A DNA stretch of 64,000 nucleotides from Styela clava. Taxonomy: Eukaryota > Chordata > Ascidiacea > Stolidobranchia > Styelidae. The notes below the pieces were generated by a model that saw only the letters and a list, made by a program, of their open reading frames with translations, was not told the origin of the DNA and did no database searches. Shown here piece by piece: positions 48,201 through 60,441 of this stretch. The translations under genes and the position numbers were made by a program. Location of the stretch: assembly GCF_964204865.1 (NCBI RefSeq), contig NC_135263.1, positions 19,823,426 to 19,887,425 on the forward strand, given 5' to 3'. The first letter of the stretch is position 1. Every line of letters starts with the position of its first letter.

Positions 48201-49172
48201 GTCCCGAAAAAGCTGCTATCGACTAAGCTAAAATTTTAGGATCATTACCTGTGAGCGACATATGGTTAAATGATTTAAATTAAACGAAAATAATAGTTTT
48301 GAACATATGAACCAGTTCATATGTGCCAACTCTCCAAAAATTAGAGGGAGTATTTTTCTGGTGTCAAGTGTCGGGGTAACATCGTATGGAGACTTTCTCT
48401 GGGGTGAAGGGTCGAGAAAACAGTCATTATGCATGCTCATGTGGTTAGTTAGAAATAAAATTGTCAGATAATGCCAGCACTTATTTTGAAGCAAAGAGGT
48501 GATTTTGAAGATTGATTTGCACACTCTATCGGTTACTTCGAATAGCCTCAAAATAAGTGTTAACATTTCATGGTTACATACCGCAATATATATATCTTCA
48601 TTGTATATATCAAGTCCATGCATCTGAAAATAAAAACTAGCTAACTAATCCCGTATCCGACATCGGCTGGGCCGTGGTTTACCATGTTATTAAACCGCCG
48701 GGATAAAATAAATATGCAAAACCGTTGCAATAATTGGCATCTCATCAAAGAACAAGAGAGCGATGCTCATATATATGGACACGTAGACCAGAGCGAATCA
48801 GTCCTTATTGGTACCTTTGAGGCTACCGGTACCCTCAAAAAAGTTCCGAATTTCCAGTAGCAAAAATTTTGCAGAATCAAAACGTACATCCAGTCACCAC
48901 GCGGACTAAAATCCGTGTTTCCATGTATAAATAATAATACAGTGAAATTTTGGAGGAAATATCAAATTTCATAGAATTCATACAAAATTTAGAACTAAAA
49001 AGTAATAGCCTTCTGGAGAAAAGTCCATCTTCAACCACTGAAAATTTCAAAGCAATTGGTCCAGTAATCGAAAAGAAAAGCGACTTTTCAAAAACGTGTC
49101 AAAGAACAAGCATAAGAACAACAAAAATACCGAAACGATCGTTATATCCACTACGTGTCCAAAAACAAATTA

Positions 49173-49319
49173 CCATCTTATCTTATTGTGAATGGCAATA
49201 AATTGAATGATGGCAATGCAATTTGTAGCGCTCTTAACCAACATTTCTTAGAAGTTGGTCCTAAACTTGCTTTACGAATAAGTCCAGTTGCAACAGATCA
49301 TATGCAAACTGAACACTAA
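49173..49319 (+). pseudogene. Fragment of a second LINE (Jockey/CR1-like)
   Basis: A 48-codon frame reads VNGNKLNDGN, then ALNQHFLEVGPKLA. This resembles the segment between endonuclease and reverse transcriptase in Jockey/CR1-like LINEs. The frame ends at the start of the 72-bp tandem array. An upstream frame (48950-49201) may be the preceding part in another frame. Assignment rests on pattern only. Confidence 0.45.
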
Positions 49320-49660
49320 AAGAAAGAAGAGAATGAAATTTCTTCCGACGAATAATGAAATGATTGAAGTTACTAAAAAGATGAACACTAAATAGAAGAA
49401 GTGGATGAAATTTCTTCCGACGCATAACGAGGTGGTTGAAGTCACTAAAAAGCTGAACACTAAAAGGAAGAAGTGAATGAAATTTCTTCCGACGAATAAT
49501 GAGGTGGTTGAAGTCACTAAAAAGCTGAACACTGAAAGGAAGAAGTGGATGAAATTTCTTCCGACGAATAATGCTGTGGTTGAAGTCACTAAAAAGCTGA
49601 ACACTAAAAGGAAGAAGTGGATGAAGTTTCTTCCGACGAATAATGAGGTGGTTGACTCGG
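49308..49660. repeat. 72-bp tandem repeat, five copies
   Basis: A 72-bp unit containing GAAATTTCTTCCGACG is repeated five times, starting near 49308, 49380, 49452, 49524 and 49596. The unit is open in frame on both strands except for point changes, so repeated peptides (MKFLPTNNEVVEVTKK) appear in several frames. The last copy runs directly into LINE coding sequence. Confidence 0.93.
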
Positions 49661-52497
49661 CCAATGTAAATAGCATCATTTCGGACATAACCCATATACC
49701 CAACACTGTTTCGGATCACATACTATGCCCACAAATTACACTAGAACAAACCAAAAAGGTTCGATGGGGCAAAGGAACGTGGCGCAATAACACCGCGCTA
49801 TATAAGGACCCCACGTATATCACCATCATCCAAAATACATATAAAGACGCACTCACGGATATCGAAAACTTTGATTACTTGTCGGACTGGTGGGACTATG
49901 TGAAAAAGAGGGTTAAAAAACAAACCATTGCCTACTCGAAATTCCGGACACGTGACCACAATACTAGCTTAATGCAAATTCGAAAAAGATTTGATATATA
50001 TACTAATCAATGAGGGGAAAGCGGAAAACATGATCGAAATCAAAAGGCTAAAATCGCAGATCGAGATAATTCAAGATGAACGAAACAAAAGGGACATACT
50101 AATGGCAAAAATGAAAAACCTTGAAGAAGGAGAAAGGCCCACCAAAACCTTTTATGAAAAAATCCGGCGCAGATCTAGGCAAACAACAATAGAAGAGCTG
50201 GTGACAAATGACCAAAATGTAAAAACAAATCCCGGGGAGATCATATCAATAGTAGAAAGTTTCTATAAGAACCTATGGGGCAAAGAGAATATAACGCAAG
50301 AACAATACCAAAATCGTTATCTAAACTTAATGGGCTCTTCTAAAATTGCAGATGAGGATAATATCATACTAGAAAGTTATATCTCACAAGAAGAGGTATA
50401 TAGGGCGATAAAATTTATGGGAAACGATAAATCCCCAGGATTTGATGGTCTATCCAAAGAATTCTACCTGACCTTCTGGAACTCTATTAAAAAGCAATTT
50501 ACTCAACTTATGAATAACATATTATATTTCGGCCAAATACCAAAATCTGCTACCATAGCGAAAGTTAAATTAGTATACAAGAAGGGAGACAAAACAATTT
50601 AAAAAATTGGAGGCCAATCACAACGCTCAATGCGGACTATAAAATCCTATCAAGAATCCTTGTTAAACGATTAGAACCAGTACTAAACAAAATCATAAGT
50701 CCATCCCAGAAATGCGCACTCAAGCAAAGATGTATGGAAGATGTTCATTATAATATAGACGCTATAATTAGACACTGCAAAATGAAAAATATCCCCGGAT
50801 CACTAATAATAATAGACAATCTTAAAGCTTTTGATAGAGTGAATCATGACTTCTTATTTAAAATTTTACATCAAATTGGACTTGGAAATAGAATCTCAAA
50901 AGCAATTAAAAGCATGTATTACGGAATTAAAAGTCAGGTAGATGTAAACGGTAGACTCACGCAGGAAATCGATATAGGGCAAGGAATTAGACAAGGATGC
51001 CCGTTAAGTATGCTTCTCTACGCCATCAATATAGAGCCCCTAGCAAGATCGGTACAATTAAATGCCAATATACATGGTATCCAACTGGGGAGATACGAGC
51101 ATAAACTCGATCAGTTTGCTGATGATATCACGTTCGCAGTTAGAGATCAATTATCTATTACAGAAATCTTTCACGAGCTAGACAATTTCCATTTAGCAAC
51201 AGGACAAAAAATAAATAAAGATAAGACCGAAATTCTCTGTATTACAAAAAAATCGCATAATTTAGTGAACAATTCGCCACATGGGAACTACATAAAACAA
51301 AACACCATAATACTTGGAATACAATTTGGAAATATGGACTTAAACAATATGTGGCAGGTAATCGAAAATAAGATGATACGAACCCTAAATTACGTTAAGC
51401 TGCGAAACCTCACCTGGTATGGTAAACTGATATCAATCAACTCCATGATTATGTCTGTCATAATCTTCCATACGAGAGTAAAGAGAATCCCGAAAACGTA
51501 TATAAAGAAAATCGAGAGTGCGCTGTTTAAGTTCCTCTGGCACCCGCAAAAGATAGAGGCCATTAGCAGAAAATCGCTACAAAGAATGTGGAACGATGGT
51601 GGGATCAATATGATTGATGTTGATGCAAAAATAAAGGCATGTGCAGTGGAAAAAATGAGATACATCGTGGGTAACGAACCCCTAACTCAATTTTGGCAAA
51701 TAGAGGCATTATACTCTTTGGGATCCAGAGTCAAGCAAATTAACAAGGATAGATACACCAACTCAATGCCCCACAGCAATACTATTCCAGAGCAATGGGC
51801 ATACATCCTCGACATCTATAAAGAATTGAATTTCTCGCAATCCACCTGGGAGGTTGCAAGACATAAAGACCTGTACATGAAATTAAAGAACAACAGGACA
51901 GCCAAAGACAAACAACAGCTGCTGAATGTGAATTGGGAAGAAGCTCACCTATTTAACCATGATTATAAAAATAAGTTTATTAACGCGGAACGAATAATCT
52001 CGTATCGCATTATAAGAGAGGGGTACTTATTCGGCGATCGCTTGAGGGGAATGTCCCTCAGGTATGATACTCTCGGAAACTTAAAAATATTAGGCTGCAA
52101 ATTTTGCAAAGGGCCTGTAGACAATACAGGACATATAATTATAAACTGTAAATCAACGAGGAAATATGCGGTGAAACTTTTAAAAATTCTTAACAGCGTA
52201 CTAAGCAACTCCATCAAAATAACTCTAAAGGAAATATTCTACAATAGTTACAGGGGGCATAACCGAATAGTAGTCACCAAATGTTATGTAATATGGAAAA
52301 AGAACTTAATTGGCACCAAAATAAGACTGGATATCCAAAATAAATATTTGACCCCTATGGACGATGACATAATTTCAAAAACAATATCTCACTTTACGCA
52401 ATTTTTAAACACAATGGAGAACACTTTTACTAACCTTAATTTTCTCGGAATAGTAAATAACTGGAAGGAGATCCTAAATGGATATTCAGCTACATAA
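49660..52497 (+). pseudogene. Frameshifted LINE ORF2 (reverse transcriptase)
   Basis: Three overlapping reading frames cover one ORF2: up to about 50013, about 49991-50602, and about 50600-52497. This implies frameshifts near 50000 and 50600. The last frame keeps the catalytic residues: first Asp in IIIDNLKAFDRV (near 50815), GIRQGCPLS, and QFADD at 51112-51126. A CxxCx8Hx4C motif (CKFC to NC) lies near 52096-52149. The enzyme would copy LINE RNA at a nicked target, but this copy cannot make the full protein. The long final frame suggests fairly recent decay. Confidence 0.88.
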
Positions 52498-52956
52498 CGC
52501 AATCCACCATAAACAAAAGCATATCTGCCCAAGTGGACTCTGCAATTTTATTCATTTTTTATGTCGGAAATACCGGAATACCGGAAATACCGGAACAGTC
52601 TTATCGGCTTTCCTCGCCCCCGGGACAAATATGTAAATCCTATTTATCTGTGCTATTCTTATTGCTGTATTGTTTATTTATATTTCATACTGAGCCCGAC
52701 TCTGTTATGATGATCTGTAATGTACTAGATCACAGTTTAGCACTAAAATATCTGCTGACTCAGTTTCTGCCCTTTTTATATTTATATTGTAGCAACCAAT
52801 TCTGACAGTTACATAACAGTGTAAAATTGGTCACGAGCCTCGATGACTTTCAACGGTCTTGCATACTGGCCAACACAAAACAATGTGTAAATTGGATGAT
52901 CTACTTCCATAAAAATCATCGATATTGCTTTATATTGTTTTATCATTGTTTGTGGA

Positions 52957-52962
52957 AATAAA
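52957..52962 (+). terminator. LINE polyadenylation signal
   Basis: AATAAA just before a CT-rich tail (TCTCTCTCTCTCC) that probably marks the element's 3' end. The sequence CTTGCATACTGG occurs at 52858 and again just after the tail, at 52977. Confidence 0.55.
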
Positions 52963-52979
52963 ATCTCTCTCTCTCCTCT

Positions 52980-54596
52980 TGCATACTGGAATAATTAATT
53001 TAGGGTCAAGGGTCGAGTAAACATACTTTATTGCGCGGAACCTTTTCTGACTTTTGCAGGTTTGTGAACAAAAAGATCGCGATATCCACATTTACGGTAT
53101 GCGAGGACATCAAGGGAAGGGTAAGAACCGTACGGCGTACGGTATTATATGCGCTCTATACGAAGCGGACAGGCCTCACTCATTCTTCCTCATCAGTGTT
53201 ATCAATTTCAAACGCTTTATGCGTAAAGTATTCTCTCTTTAATGTCATCTACGAAACGATTAAGTAGAAAGGTTCGTAACATTGATGTAATTGCATTAGG
53301 ACAGTTATGATATCAGCCAGTTCATGAAAAATTGCATATTTAAATAAATGCAAAGTTATTTTATATTCTTACAAATTATTTAGCATAATGTCTGAATGTA
53401 GGCCTAGTCTTGAATTGATTCTTTAAATGAAATATACAGAAAATATAGATGAAATATTATTTTAGTTTTAATATTTAATATTATTAAAGTTTTTTATATC
53501 ATTATTTATTCGAATTTGTTCTAGGCTACCGGTAGACTACCTGATCTCAACTAGTCTATCATCTCTTTCAATTCATTCCTCATTTAGTACAAAACATGTT
53601 TCTTGATCTTGACTGAATCAAATTTGATTTTCAATTTAAAATGCTCATTGGCCAAGATATTACTGTATTATGATCATGATTTTATTATCCATAAGAAAAT
53701 ATAGCTTCTAAGCTTCAGATCATATAATATAGCACTATGTTTGTAAATTGAAAGTTTGGCAAGAGATCCCACAGTTCATCTAAAATCTGGCTGGTATTTG
53801 GATGGGAAACTCCCAAGTCCATTTTCAAGTATTTTGCAGTATTGTGGCGTCTGAAGGCTGAAGCTGCCGCGAAACTATGGCCGCTATGCCAAACTCATGG
53901 CGACTGACTTTTTAGCTGCCAGAAACCATTTGCGGGTAAAATTTTGCTGCCTTAACCACGGCAGGTAGGCCCACTACTGCACTAGGCCGTAAAGACAGGG
54001 CTGCCCTGATAGTGACAAATATTGGGTAAGTTGGAACATTTTTTTATGGATACAGTTTTACATGTATTTGGGGTTAGGTTTCAGGTATAAATAGTCTATT
54101 TATCTATTTAAAATAGATATATTTCCGCATGATGAATTAAAATCTGGTATATAACTTTGTGAATATACGGGCAATAGCGCATAAATCATGGCAAGAGCCG
54201 CCGCAGTACGTTCGTGGCAGGAGCTGCCATGAAGTGGTAAGAACTGCATTAGGGTGAACTCAGAAATGCAGCATTCACTACTGCGGAGCTTTGTGATGCA
54301 ATAGTCTATGTTTAAATTTTTTCACATGTTAATTTTAGTTGAACGACCTTCCCCCATCCAGTTAGTCCCATTATCATTATTTCTGATATGGCAAATTTAT
54401 TAATGGGGTAATCCATTTGAGGTAAGTGGAAGCGTGTATCTTTTTTTTCGGTTTTCATTACTCATTCGATTATTCGTATATCTGTTTTATTGCGACTGAA
54501 AATCGGAATAAACTCTCTAAATTGTACCTATATTTTATTTGTATACAAATAGTTTGTTATTACCAGATTACTGTATTAGCTAAATCTAAGAGTGAG
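52980..54596. other. Spacer upstream of PHAF1
   Basis: No gene recognised. It should include the PHAF1 promoter and 5' untranslated region. Acceptor-like sequences (TTGTTATTACCAG near 54553-54565, AAATCTAAG near 54583-54591) just before the start codon allow a 5' untranslated intron. Confidence 0.45.
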
Positions 54597-55817
54597 ATGC
54601 TGGATTTAAATGTTCTCCCTGAAAGATCTCTTGGAAATGAACAATGGAGTTTTGCACTTGGAATGCCATTATCACAGATTGTACAAATTTTACAAACACA
54701 TTGTCGAGTCATAAAAAGTGTGGAAGTCATTTATCAAGAGAAACGTCCAATCGAATCTGATCTGGTGTTGAACCTGAATAGTGATGGAATAAAACTTGTT
54801 TTTGACTCTACTGCACAACGATTAAAAGTGATTGAAGTTTTTAACATGTCAAAAGTTAAACTTAAATACTGTGGAAATTATTTTAATTCTCCACAAAATA
54901 AACCAACCCCGGAACAGATTGAACAAGCATTTGGCGCTACTCGACCAGGGCAATATGATGCAAGTTTGCAATCGTACATTGTAAGCTTCAGAGGTCTTAC
55001 TTTTTTCTTTCCAGTCGATGCTCAATTTGAAAACTTCTTCGCTAAGCATTCGTTATCAAGTGCCACATCAAGTTTGCCCACAGATTTTATTCCTGCTGTA
55101 TCAAGAATGTGCATTTATGCTGGGAGCCAACTGAATGAAACGACTGCACCAGCAATGCCATTGTCTTGTTATCATGGAAATCTATATCTTGATTCGGCTG
55201 AAGTTTCTTTCAAAGAAAATGGCAAAGAATGTGATGGACTAGATCTGAAACTAATAACTGTTCCTGATAATAAAAATGAAACTATCATTTTAGAAAAATC
55301 AGTTAAATTTGGTGATAGTGTTCAGCAAGTTCTTGCAATATTAGGATCTCCATGCAAAATTTTTTACAAGCTTCAAGATAAAATGAAAATACATTCTGCA
55401 AGTCCACGTAAATTGAATGAAACTCGCCACACAGATTATTTTTATAATTATTTTACTCTTGGAATCGACATATTATTTGATGGCAAGTTTCATCAAGTGA
55501 AAAAATTTCTTCTGCACACAAATTTTCCTGGACATTACAATTTTAATATTTACTATCGATGTGATTTCAAAATTAAGCTTCTTGGAGAGGAAAACTGTGT
55601 TGACGTTACTCCATGTACACTTTGGAATGATGTAATTGGCCAATTGCCTTTTGATGTTGGCAAACCAGTTGTTCTGAATAGAGCATCGTCAACAAATAAC
55701 ACTAACCCCTTTGGATCAAATTTTTGTTTTGGATTAAGAAATATGATTTTTGAGGTTATGTCGAATAATCATATTGCATCTGTTACTTTGTATAATCCGC
55801 AAAAACAGTTGAAATAA
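54597..55817 (+). CDS. PHAF1: PHAF1 / UPF0183 family protein (phagosome assembly factor 1), intronless
   Basis: A 406-aa protein of the UPF0183 family (human PHAF1, formerly C16orf70, about 420 aa). In mammals it is linked to phagophore binding in autophagy together with BCAS3. The start at 54597 is chosen because MLDLNVLPERSLGNEQW matches the conserved N terminus. Family landmarks in order: ALGMPLSQIVQIL, the LNSDGIKLVFD to RLKVIEVF block, VKLKYCG, EQAFGATRPG, SFRGLTFFF, KFGDSVQQVLAILGSPCKIF, DYFYNYFTLGIDILFD, the HTNFPGHYNFNIY block, TNPFGSNFCFGLRNMIFEVM and the C-terminal NNHIASVTLY. The frame is full length and uninterrupted, so it is probably functional although intronless. AATAAA lies at 56237. 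TBCC follows about 600 bp downstream on the same strand. Confidence 0.96.
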   Translation: MLDLNVLPERSLGNEQWSFALGMPLSQIVQILQTHCRVIKSVEVIYQEKRPIESDLVLNLNSDGIKLVFDSTAQRLKVIEVFNMSKVKLKYCGNYFNSPQNKPTPEQIEQAFGATRPGQYDASLQSYIVSFRGLTFFFPVDAQFENFFAKHSLSSATSSLPTDFIPAVSRMCIYAGSQLNETTAPAMPLSCYHGNLYLDSAEVSFKENGKECDGLDLKLITVPDNKNETIILEKSVKFGDSVQQVLAILGSPCKIFYKLQDKMKIHSASPRKLNETRHTDYFYNYFTLGIDILFDGKFHQVKKFLLHTNFPGHYNFNIYYRCDFKIKLLGEENCVDVTPCTLWNDVIGQLPFDVGKPVVLNRASSTNNTNPFGSNFCFGLRNMIFEVMSNNHIASVTLYNPQKQLK

Positions 55818-56236
55818 CTTTTCAAAAATAAGATATTACTAGGCAACAGTATTTGAATGCTTGGTGACTTCAATATTTGCTCTAATCATTGTGCTGTCTA
55901 TGTTTATGTGTGTTCAAAATTTAAAAGTTTGATTTGTTTACATATCAAAAATTTATATATTATCATATTCTAGACATAAAAAATGAAATAATTATTCTGA
56001 ATGTTTTGAAAAATGTTGATAATACTGGAGAATTGTAAATTTTTTTTGATCTGTTACAAGCTTTAATTGGAAATTTTAGTTTTTGCTTATAACAGATTAC
56101 TTCCTGAGTAAAGCCATTGGTTCATAACTAGTTGGGATATATAGCTAGCTGGTTTGCAAAATTACCTGATGTTCTGAATTCTGTTGGGTTTTCTTTGTTG
56201 TTTTAGACTGTGTATGTTTTTTCCATAATGAAATAG

Positions 56237-56242
56237 AATAAA
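56237..56242 (+). terminator. Polyadenylation signal for PHAF1
   Basis: AATAAA 420 bp after the PHAF1 stop and about 185 bp before the TBCC start, in plus orientation. Confidence 0.6.
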
Positions 56243-56425
56243 TAGAAGATATGGTAAATAATAACTGTGTAAATAATTCTGAATCATCTTTATTAGTTTG
56301 TTAATGGTGCAAACAGTAAAACATTCATTAATAAAAGCAGGCTTTTAAATTGTTTACTTTCCATTTGAGCATAATTATTTTGATATGTTCTGGTAAGTAG
56401 TCTCTGGAAACATTGATCATTCAAT

Positions 56426-57868
56426 ATGGATGCTATTAGCAGTGAAACAAATGGTTCCAAAGATACTATTATGAAAAAGAAAGAACTCAAAACAGCAATG
56501 CTGGAGAAACGCGAAGAGGAAAGAGTAGATAGCATTCAACAAAAACGGAATCAAGACACAGAGTCAAAAGCGAAGATGGAAACTTATGATTATTTTATAT
56601 CACATTTCAAAGATGAGTGCGATGCTGTACAAACTGAACTGGACAGAACAGATATCAATAAATCTGATCGCATTCAAATTGCAAGTTATCTTGAAAATTT
56701 ATCTGAGTCCTATGAAAAAGTTTTAAAATTTGTAAATAACTCTACAATGTTTCTACGACCTTATCAACTTGAGCAGGCACAGAAAACTCTTAATCAGGTT
56801 CAGACGGATGTTTCCAAGAAGAAGCTTGAACTGATTCCCAAAAAAAAGTTCACATTTAAATCTAAAAAGAAGAACGAAGTATCAGTTAAAGGTAAGACAT
56901 CTATTATTTCACTTGTTGCAAACTTTCAGTTTCCATTTCATATTCCAAGTGCAATCCAATTAGTCTATATGTAATATTTTAGTGTCCTACGCTTTTACTG
57001 TACATAGACTCTCAGATGCATTTGTTTTTATTAATAGATAATTTCATTCCGAGTGTGGTAAAGATAATTATGTATAAGATTGTAAAATTCAAAAGTGGTG
57101 AATGTTTTATGGAAACATTCTTTTAAAAAATACTAATATTGTATTATTCAGAATCTGATAAGAATCCTGTAAAAAAAGTCGACGATAAGAAATTTAACTT
57201 CTCCGCGAGTGAATGCGGAATATCTGATAAATACGATGCGACTATAGCTATGAAACCTGATGAAATTAATCAAAGAGATGTATCATTGACAAAACTAGAA
57301 AATTGCCGACTGGAATTAAGTGGTTATCCAGGAACAGTACACCTTAACAACATAAAAAAATGTGTCATATTGTGTGGACCTGTATCAGGTTCTGTGTTTG
57401 TTGATAAGTAAGTAGTGTCTCTAAATGTATTGATATTGATCTGGTTTTATTTTCTCATAAAAATTTAATACACCTAAAAGGACTGGGAAAATTTATTTAG
57501 TTCAGTTGATTATTGTAGTAAGGGATAATCATGATCCTCCCAGCTTTTTAACCAGGCTTATACATTTTTACAGCTGTACCGATACCAAGATTATCACTGG
57601 GTGTCAACAGCTCCGTGTACATAATACAACTGATACTGATTTCTATATCCATGTCACCAGTAGAGCAATTATTGAAGACACATCGAGGGTACGATTTGCA
57701 CCATTCAATTGGACCTATGAAAATCTTCAAGATGATTTTGGTAAATCTGGCCTGAATAAAGATTTGAATAACTGGAGTAAGGTGGATGATTTCAATTGGT
57801 TAGCTGCTGATATACCTTCACCAAACTGGTCTTTATTGCCAGAGTCTGAACGAAAACAACAGTGGTAG
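56426..57868 (+). CDS. TBCC: Tubulin-specific chaperone C (tubulin-folding cofactor C), 3 exons
   Basis: Exons 56426-56891, 57152-57407 and 57574-57868 join in frame to 338 aa (human about 346). Cofactor C joins the cofactor D-tubulin-cofactor E complex and stimulates GTP hydrolysis by beta-tubulin, releasing native alpha/beta dimers in the cytosol. Exon 1 encodes the N-terminal spectrin-like helical domain (charged helices at about 10-50, then YFISHFKDECDAV, LRPYQLEQAQKTL) and a basic linker ending PKKKFTFKSKKK. Exons 2-3 encode the C-terminal beta-helix domain: QRDVSLTKLENC, KKCVILCGPVSGSVFVD, then CQQLRVH with the catalytic Arg at 255, TSRAIIED, FAPFNWTYE and WSKVDDFNWLA. All key family motifs are present. 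The start is the first ATG of the open frame. AATAAA lies at 58002. Confidence 0.96.
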
Positions 57869-58001
57869 ATATTTTAACCTACAAAGGATGATGTATTCTG
57901 AATAATTATACCATAGTCAAAAACAAATCGAATATTGTGTGTTGTAGGTTACGTTGGCCATATTTGCAAACCTATTGTGTTAAATATTTAACCGTTTTAG
58001 A

Positions 58002-58007
58002 AATAAA
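58002..58007 (+). terminator. Polyadenylation signal for TBCC
   Basis: AATAAA 134 bp after the TBCC stop codon, plus orientation. Confidence 0.65.
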
Positions 58008-58189
58008 TGAGATAATTTGTAACGATAATGGTGGATATTTTGTTGGAACTGTATCTGATCGTTGAAAACGATTTGTAAGCAGATAGCAAAAACACGTCTA
58101 CGGAAACTTTTGAAACCGAATATCAAGGAAAATGATTTCATATTACTTCAAGGGGAGGGGGAAGTTATAAAACAGCTCAATAATATGGC

Positions 58190-58550
58190 AATATAAGAAC
58201 GCGCTTAGGGCACCACAGAAATTTCATAGCAGAATTTTATATAGTTTATCAGTGTTTATTAAAAATATTACGAGTTAACCATGCGACCGTCTTCAAGTAT
58301 CATGTTATCCTTCTGTACCAAAAATAAACACTTAAACTTATTTATTGGACACGAAATGGGCTTATGAGTCGTTTTGTAAAATTACTGTTGTTTTTTCCTC
58401 CTAGTATTCTCCTTGTTGATGCATTTTTGTTTTAAAAAAGTTTATTTTCTTTTCAACAATTGGACCTATGAACTATTTGCACTATGTGGCGGTTTCACAA
58501 TCGCATTTCAACGATCTAGTGGTCAGCGAAGTCGGGAGTTTTTTGATAAG
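58190..58550. repeat. Dispersed repeat, copy 2
   Basis: Collinear with 44240-45220 (GCTTAGGGCAC, TTATTGGACACGAAATGG, CGAAGTCGGGAGTTTTTT) but without the MITE. It therefore shows the pre-insertion state of the other copy. A hAT-like end follows at once. Confidence 0.7.
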
Positions 58551-60441
58551 GTAAACCAGGGCGGTCCAAACCCTGTCATACTGATACATTCCGTGCGGCC
58601 CACAGAACACTTTTAGCGTATATTTGTATCTATTAGCAGAGCGTTTTCGAGTTTTTTAGATATTCCAACTTGGGTGGGGATCCCGAGATCCCCCTTTTTT
58701 TTCTAACGCTTTGTGTTTTTATTTTAGTAAAAACACTCTTCTGTTTTCAAGCGTGGGCCATGTTTCAGTAGTGACGAAACGCAGAGCCGACTTAACGCCG
58801 CGCAATCCATTTTTTTCAGCAAGGTCCCGAAATACCAACTTAGATGGTTATTTGACGATGGCACTAAGCTTGTCATTTTTAGCAGTTTTGAAAAAAACGT
58901 AAAAAACTTCCATTTTAATAATTCAATAATTTGCCATGGTTCAATTTTTTGATCGTAGCCGGATTTGAAGTTAATTTGTATGACGCAGTTAAGTGACGTC
59001 GTAATGGCGCACTGTGACTTAGGCAGAAATGTGTCTATGACTTGGGGACATACGCAATTTTGTAACTTTACTATATGCACCAGTCCTGAAAACTAAACAT
59101 TCCAAAAACGAATGTAATTCTCAGTATCTACAATGTCCAGTCCCAAAAATAGCTAATCAGTTTCAATTACATTATTTTTTGTGTTTAAAAATATATATTT
59201 CATAAATATAACACGTTCTGTACACCTACCGAAATAAGATTAAACAGCAATGCACCCAATATAAAAGCCAACCAAGGTGAATTGGACTCGGACAGTGAAT
59301 ATCACAAGTGCACGCCTTCCTATACTGTAGTATAAATTCAAATTAATACGCGCTAGGATCTAGGTTCCAAGGTGCAAAAACTCGAAAGTACTTCGCCGAG
59401 GTTATTTTGCCTTTGTGACGTCACAAGAGTCCATCGGTAACAATGATAATTCATTATGACGAAACAATTGCACAAATGTGCATGTCATACTAAATCTCCA
59501 TTTTTATGGGTTTCGGAATTCCTAAAATAAAATCTGAGTTAACAGACAGGTGCGCAGCATTACATAAATACCTATTTTATAAAAAAACTCAAAATCGCTA
59601 AAAATGACTTACGCAATTCGGTTATAAGCGTGACGCAGTGTCTGGTTTGATTTCAAGTAATATTTGTCACGAAAGAATATAATTTGAAGCGACATCAAAC
59701 GCGAGATGCGGAAAATCCAATGTTAATTTAGGGAATTAATTTTTAAATAACTGAAGGCTTTATATATCTTCTTCAGAAGAACGCCACCCATGCAACATAA
59801 TAATGGTCTGATTAGAACGATAAACTCTCGTTGTTTATCAAATTAAAAGTAAATAAACTCGCGATGTTTCGATCACTTTTGGGTTTTCTCCGACTTGCGG
59901 CCCGCGAGACCTCCTCAAAAGTTTTATATATATATATATATATATAAAATTCCCCCCTTTTGTAATCTTCGGAAAAAATTTGCTAATAACGCGTGCGATT
60001 TTCATGGTTGTCATAATCGATTATTGATTTCGTGAGCGCGATTTGATTATCGATAAAAATTCACTCTCTCAGGGTGGAATTTCCTCGAGTACCAGAAATC
60101 GCCCCGGTACAGCTACAGATACAAGTGCTGCGTGAAAAAAGTCAAAATTGCACAATACCAACTGAAGATTATAAGATTTTTTGCACTGCAATTAAAACAG
60201 CGTATCAAGTTGTGAGGCGTACTTGCGTTTGCTCACTTATTGCCGGAATTATTCAATTTGTTTATTACACCAAACCATCGTGTCCATGTAAAATAACATA
60301 AAAAATCAATTAACACAGGCAAATACAAAAATATATTATATATCACAGAACAATGCCACAATAAAAGCAAAAATAACAGCTAATAAGCCTAATATGAATC
60401 AAATTCACAGTAAAATCGCGCAATATCGACAAAATAACTGC

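Larger units (their letters stand above)
43640..49172. other. Gene-poor, repeat-bearing region upstream of XPNPEP2
   Basis: About 5.5 kb with no recognised gene. It holds an old repeat at about 44240-45220 with a MITE inserted, and hAT-like debris near 46780-47100 (a GCGGGCCGCATGCC block). The first few hundred bases should include the XPNPEP2 promoter, but no clear TATA element stands out. Confidence 0.45.
49640..52979 (+). mobile_element. L1/Tx1-like non-LTR retrotransposon, 5'-truncated
   Basis: Starts at the very end of the endonuclease region (NTVSDHILCPQIT) and runs through the linker (RWGKGTWRNN, then WWDYVKKRVKKQT), the reverse transcriptase and a C-terminal zinc-knuckle-like motif, then a 3' untranslated region with AATAAA at 52957 and a short CT-rich tail. 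Most of the endonuclease and any first ORF are missing. The phrases NWRPITTLNADYK and GNDKSPGFDG are typical of L1/Tx1-clade elements. No target duplication was found. Confidence 0.88.

Noticed and set aside
54426..54596. Upstream in-frame ATG extending PHAF1 by 57 residues
   Set aside because: The extension has no family similarity, and the conserved N terminus starts at the ATG at 54597.
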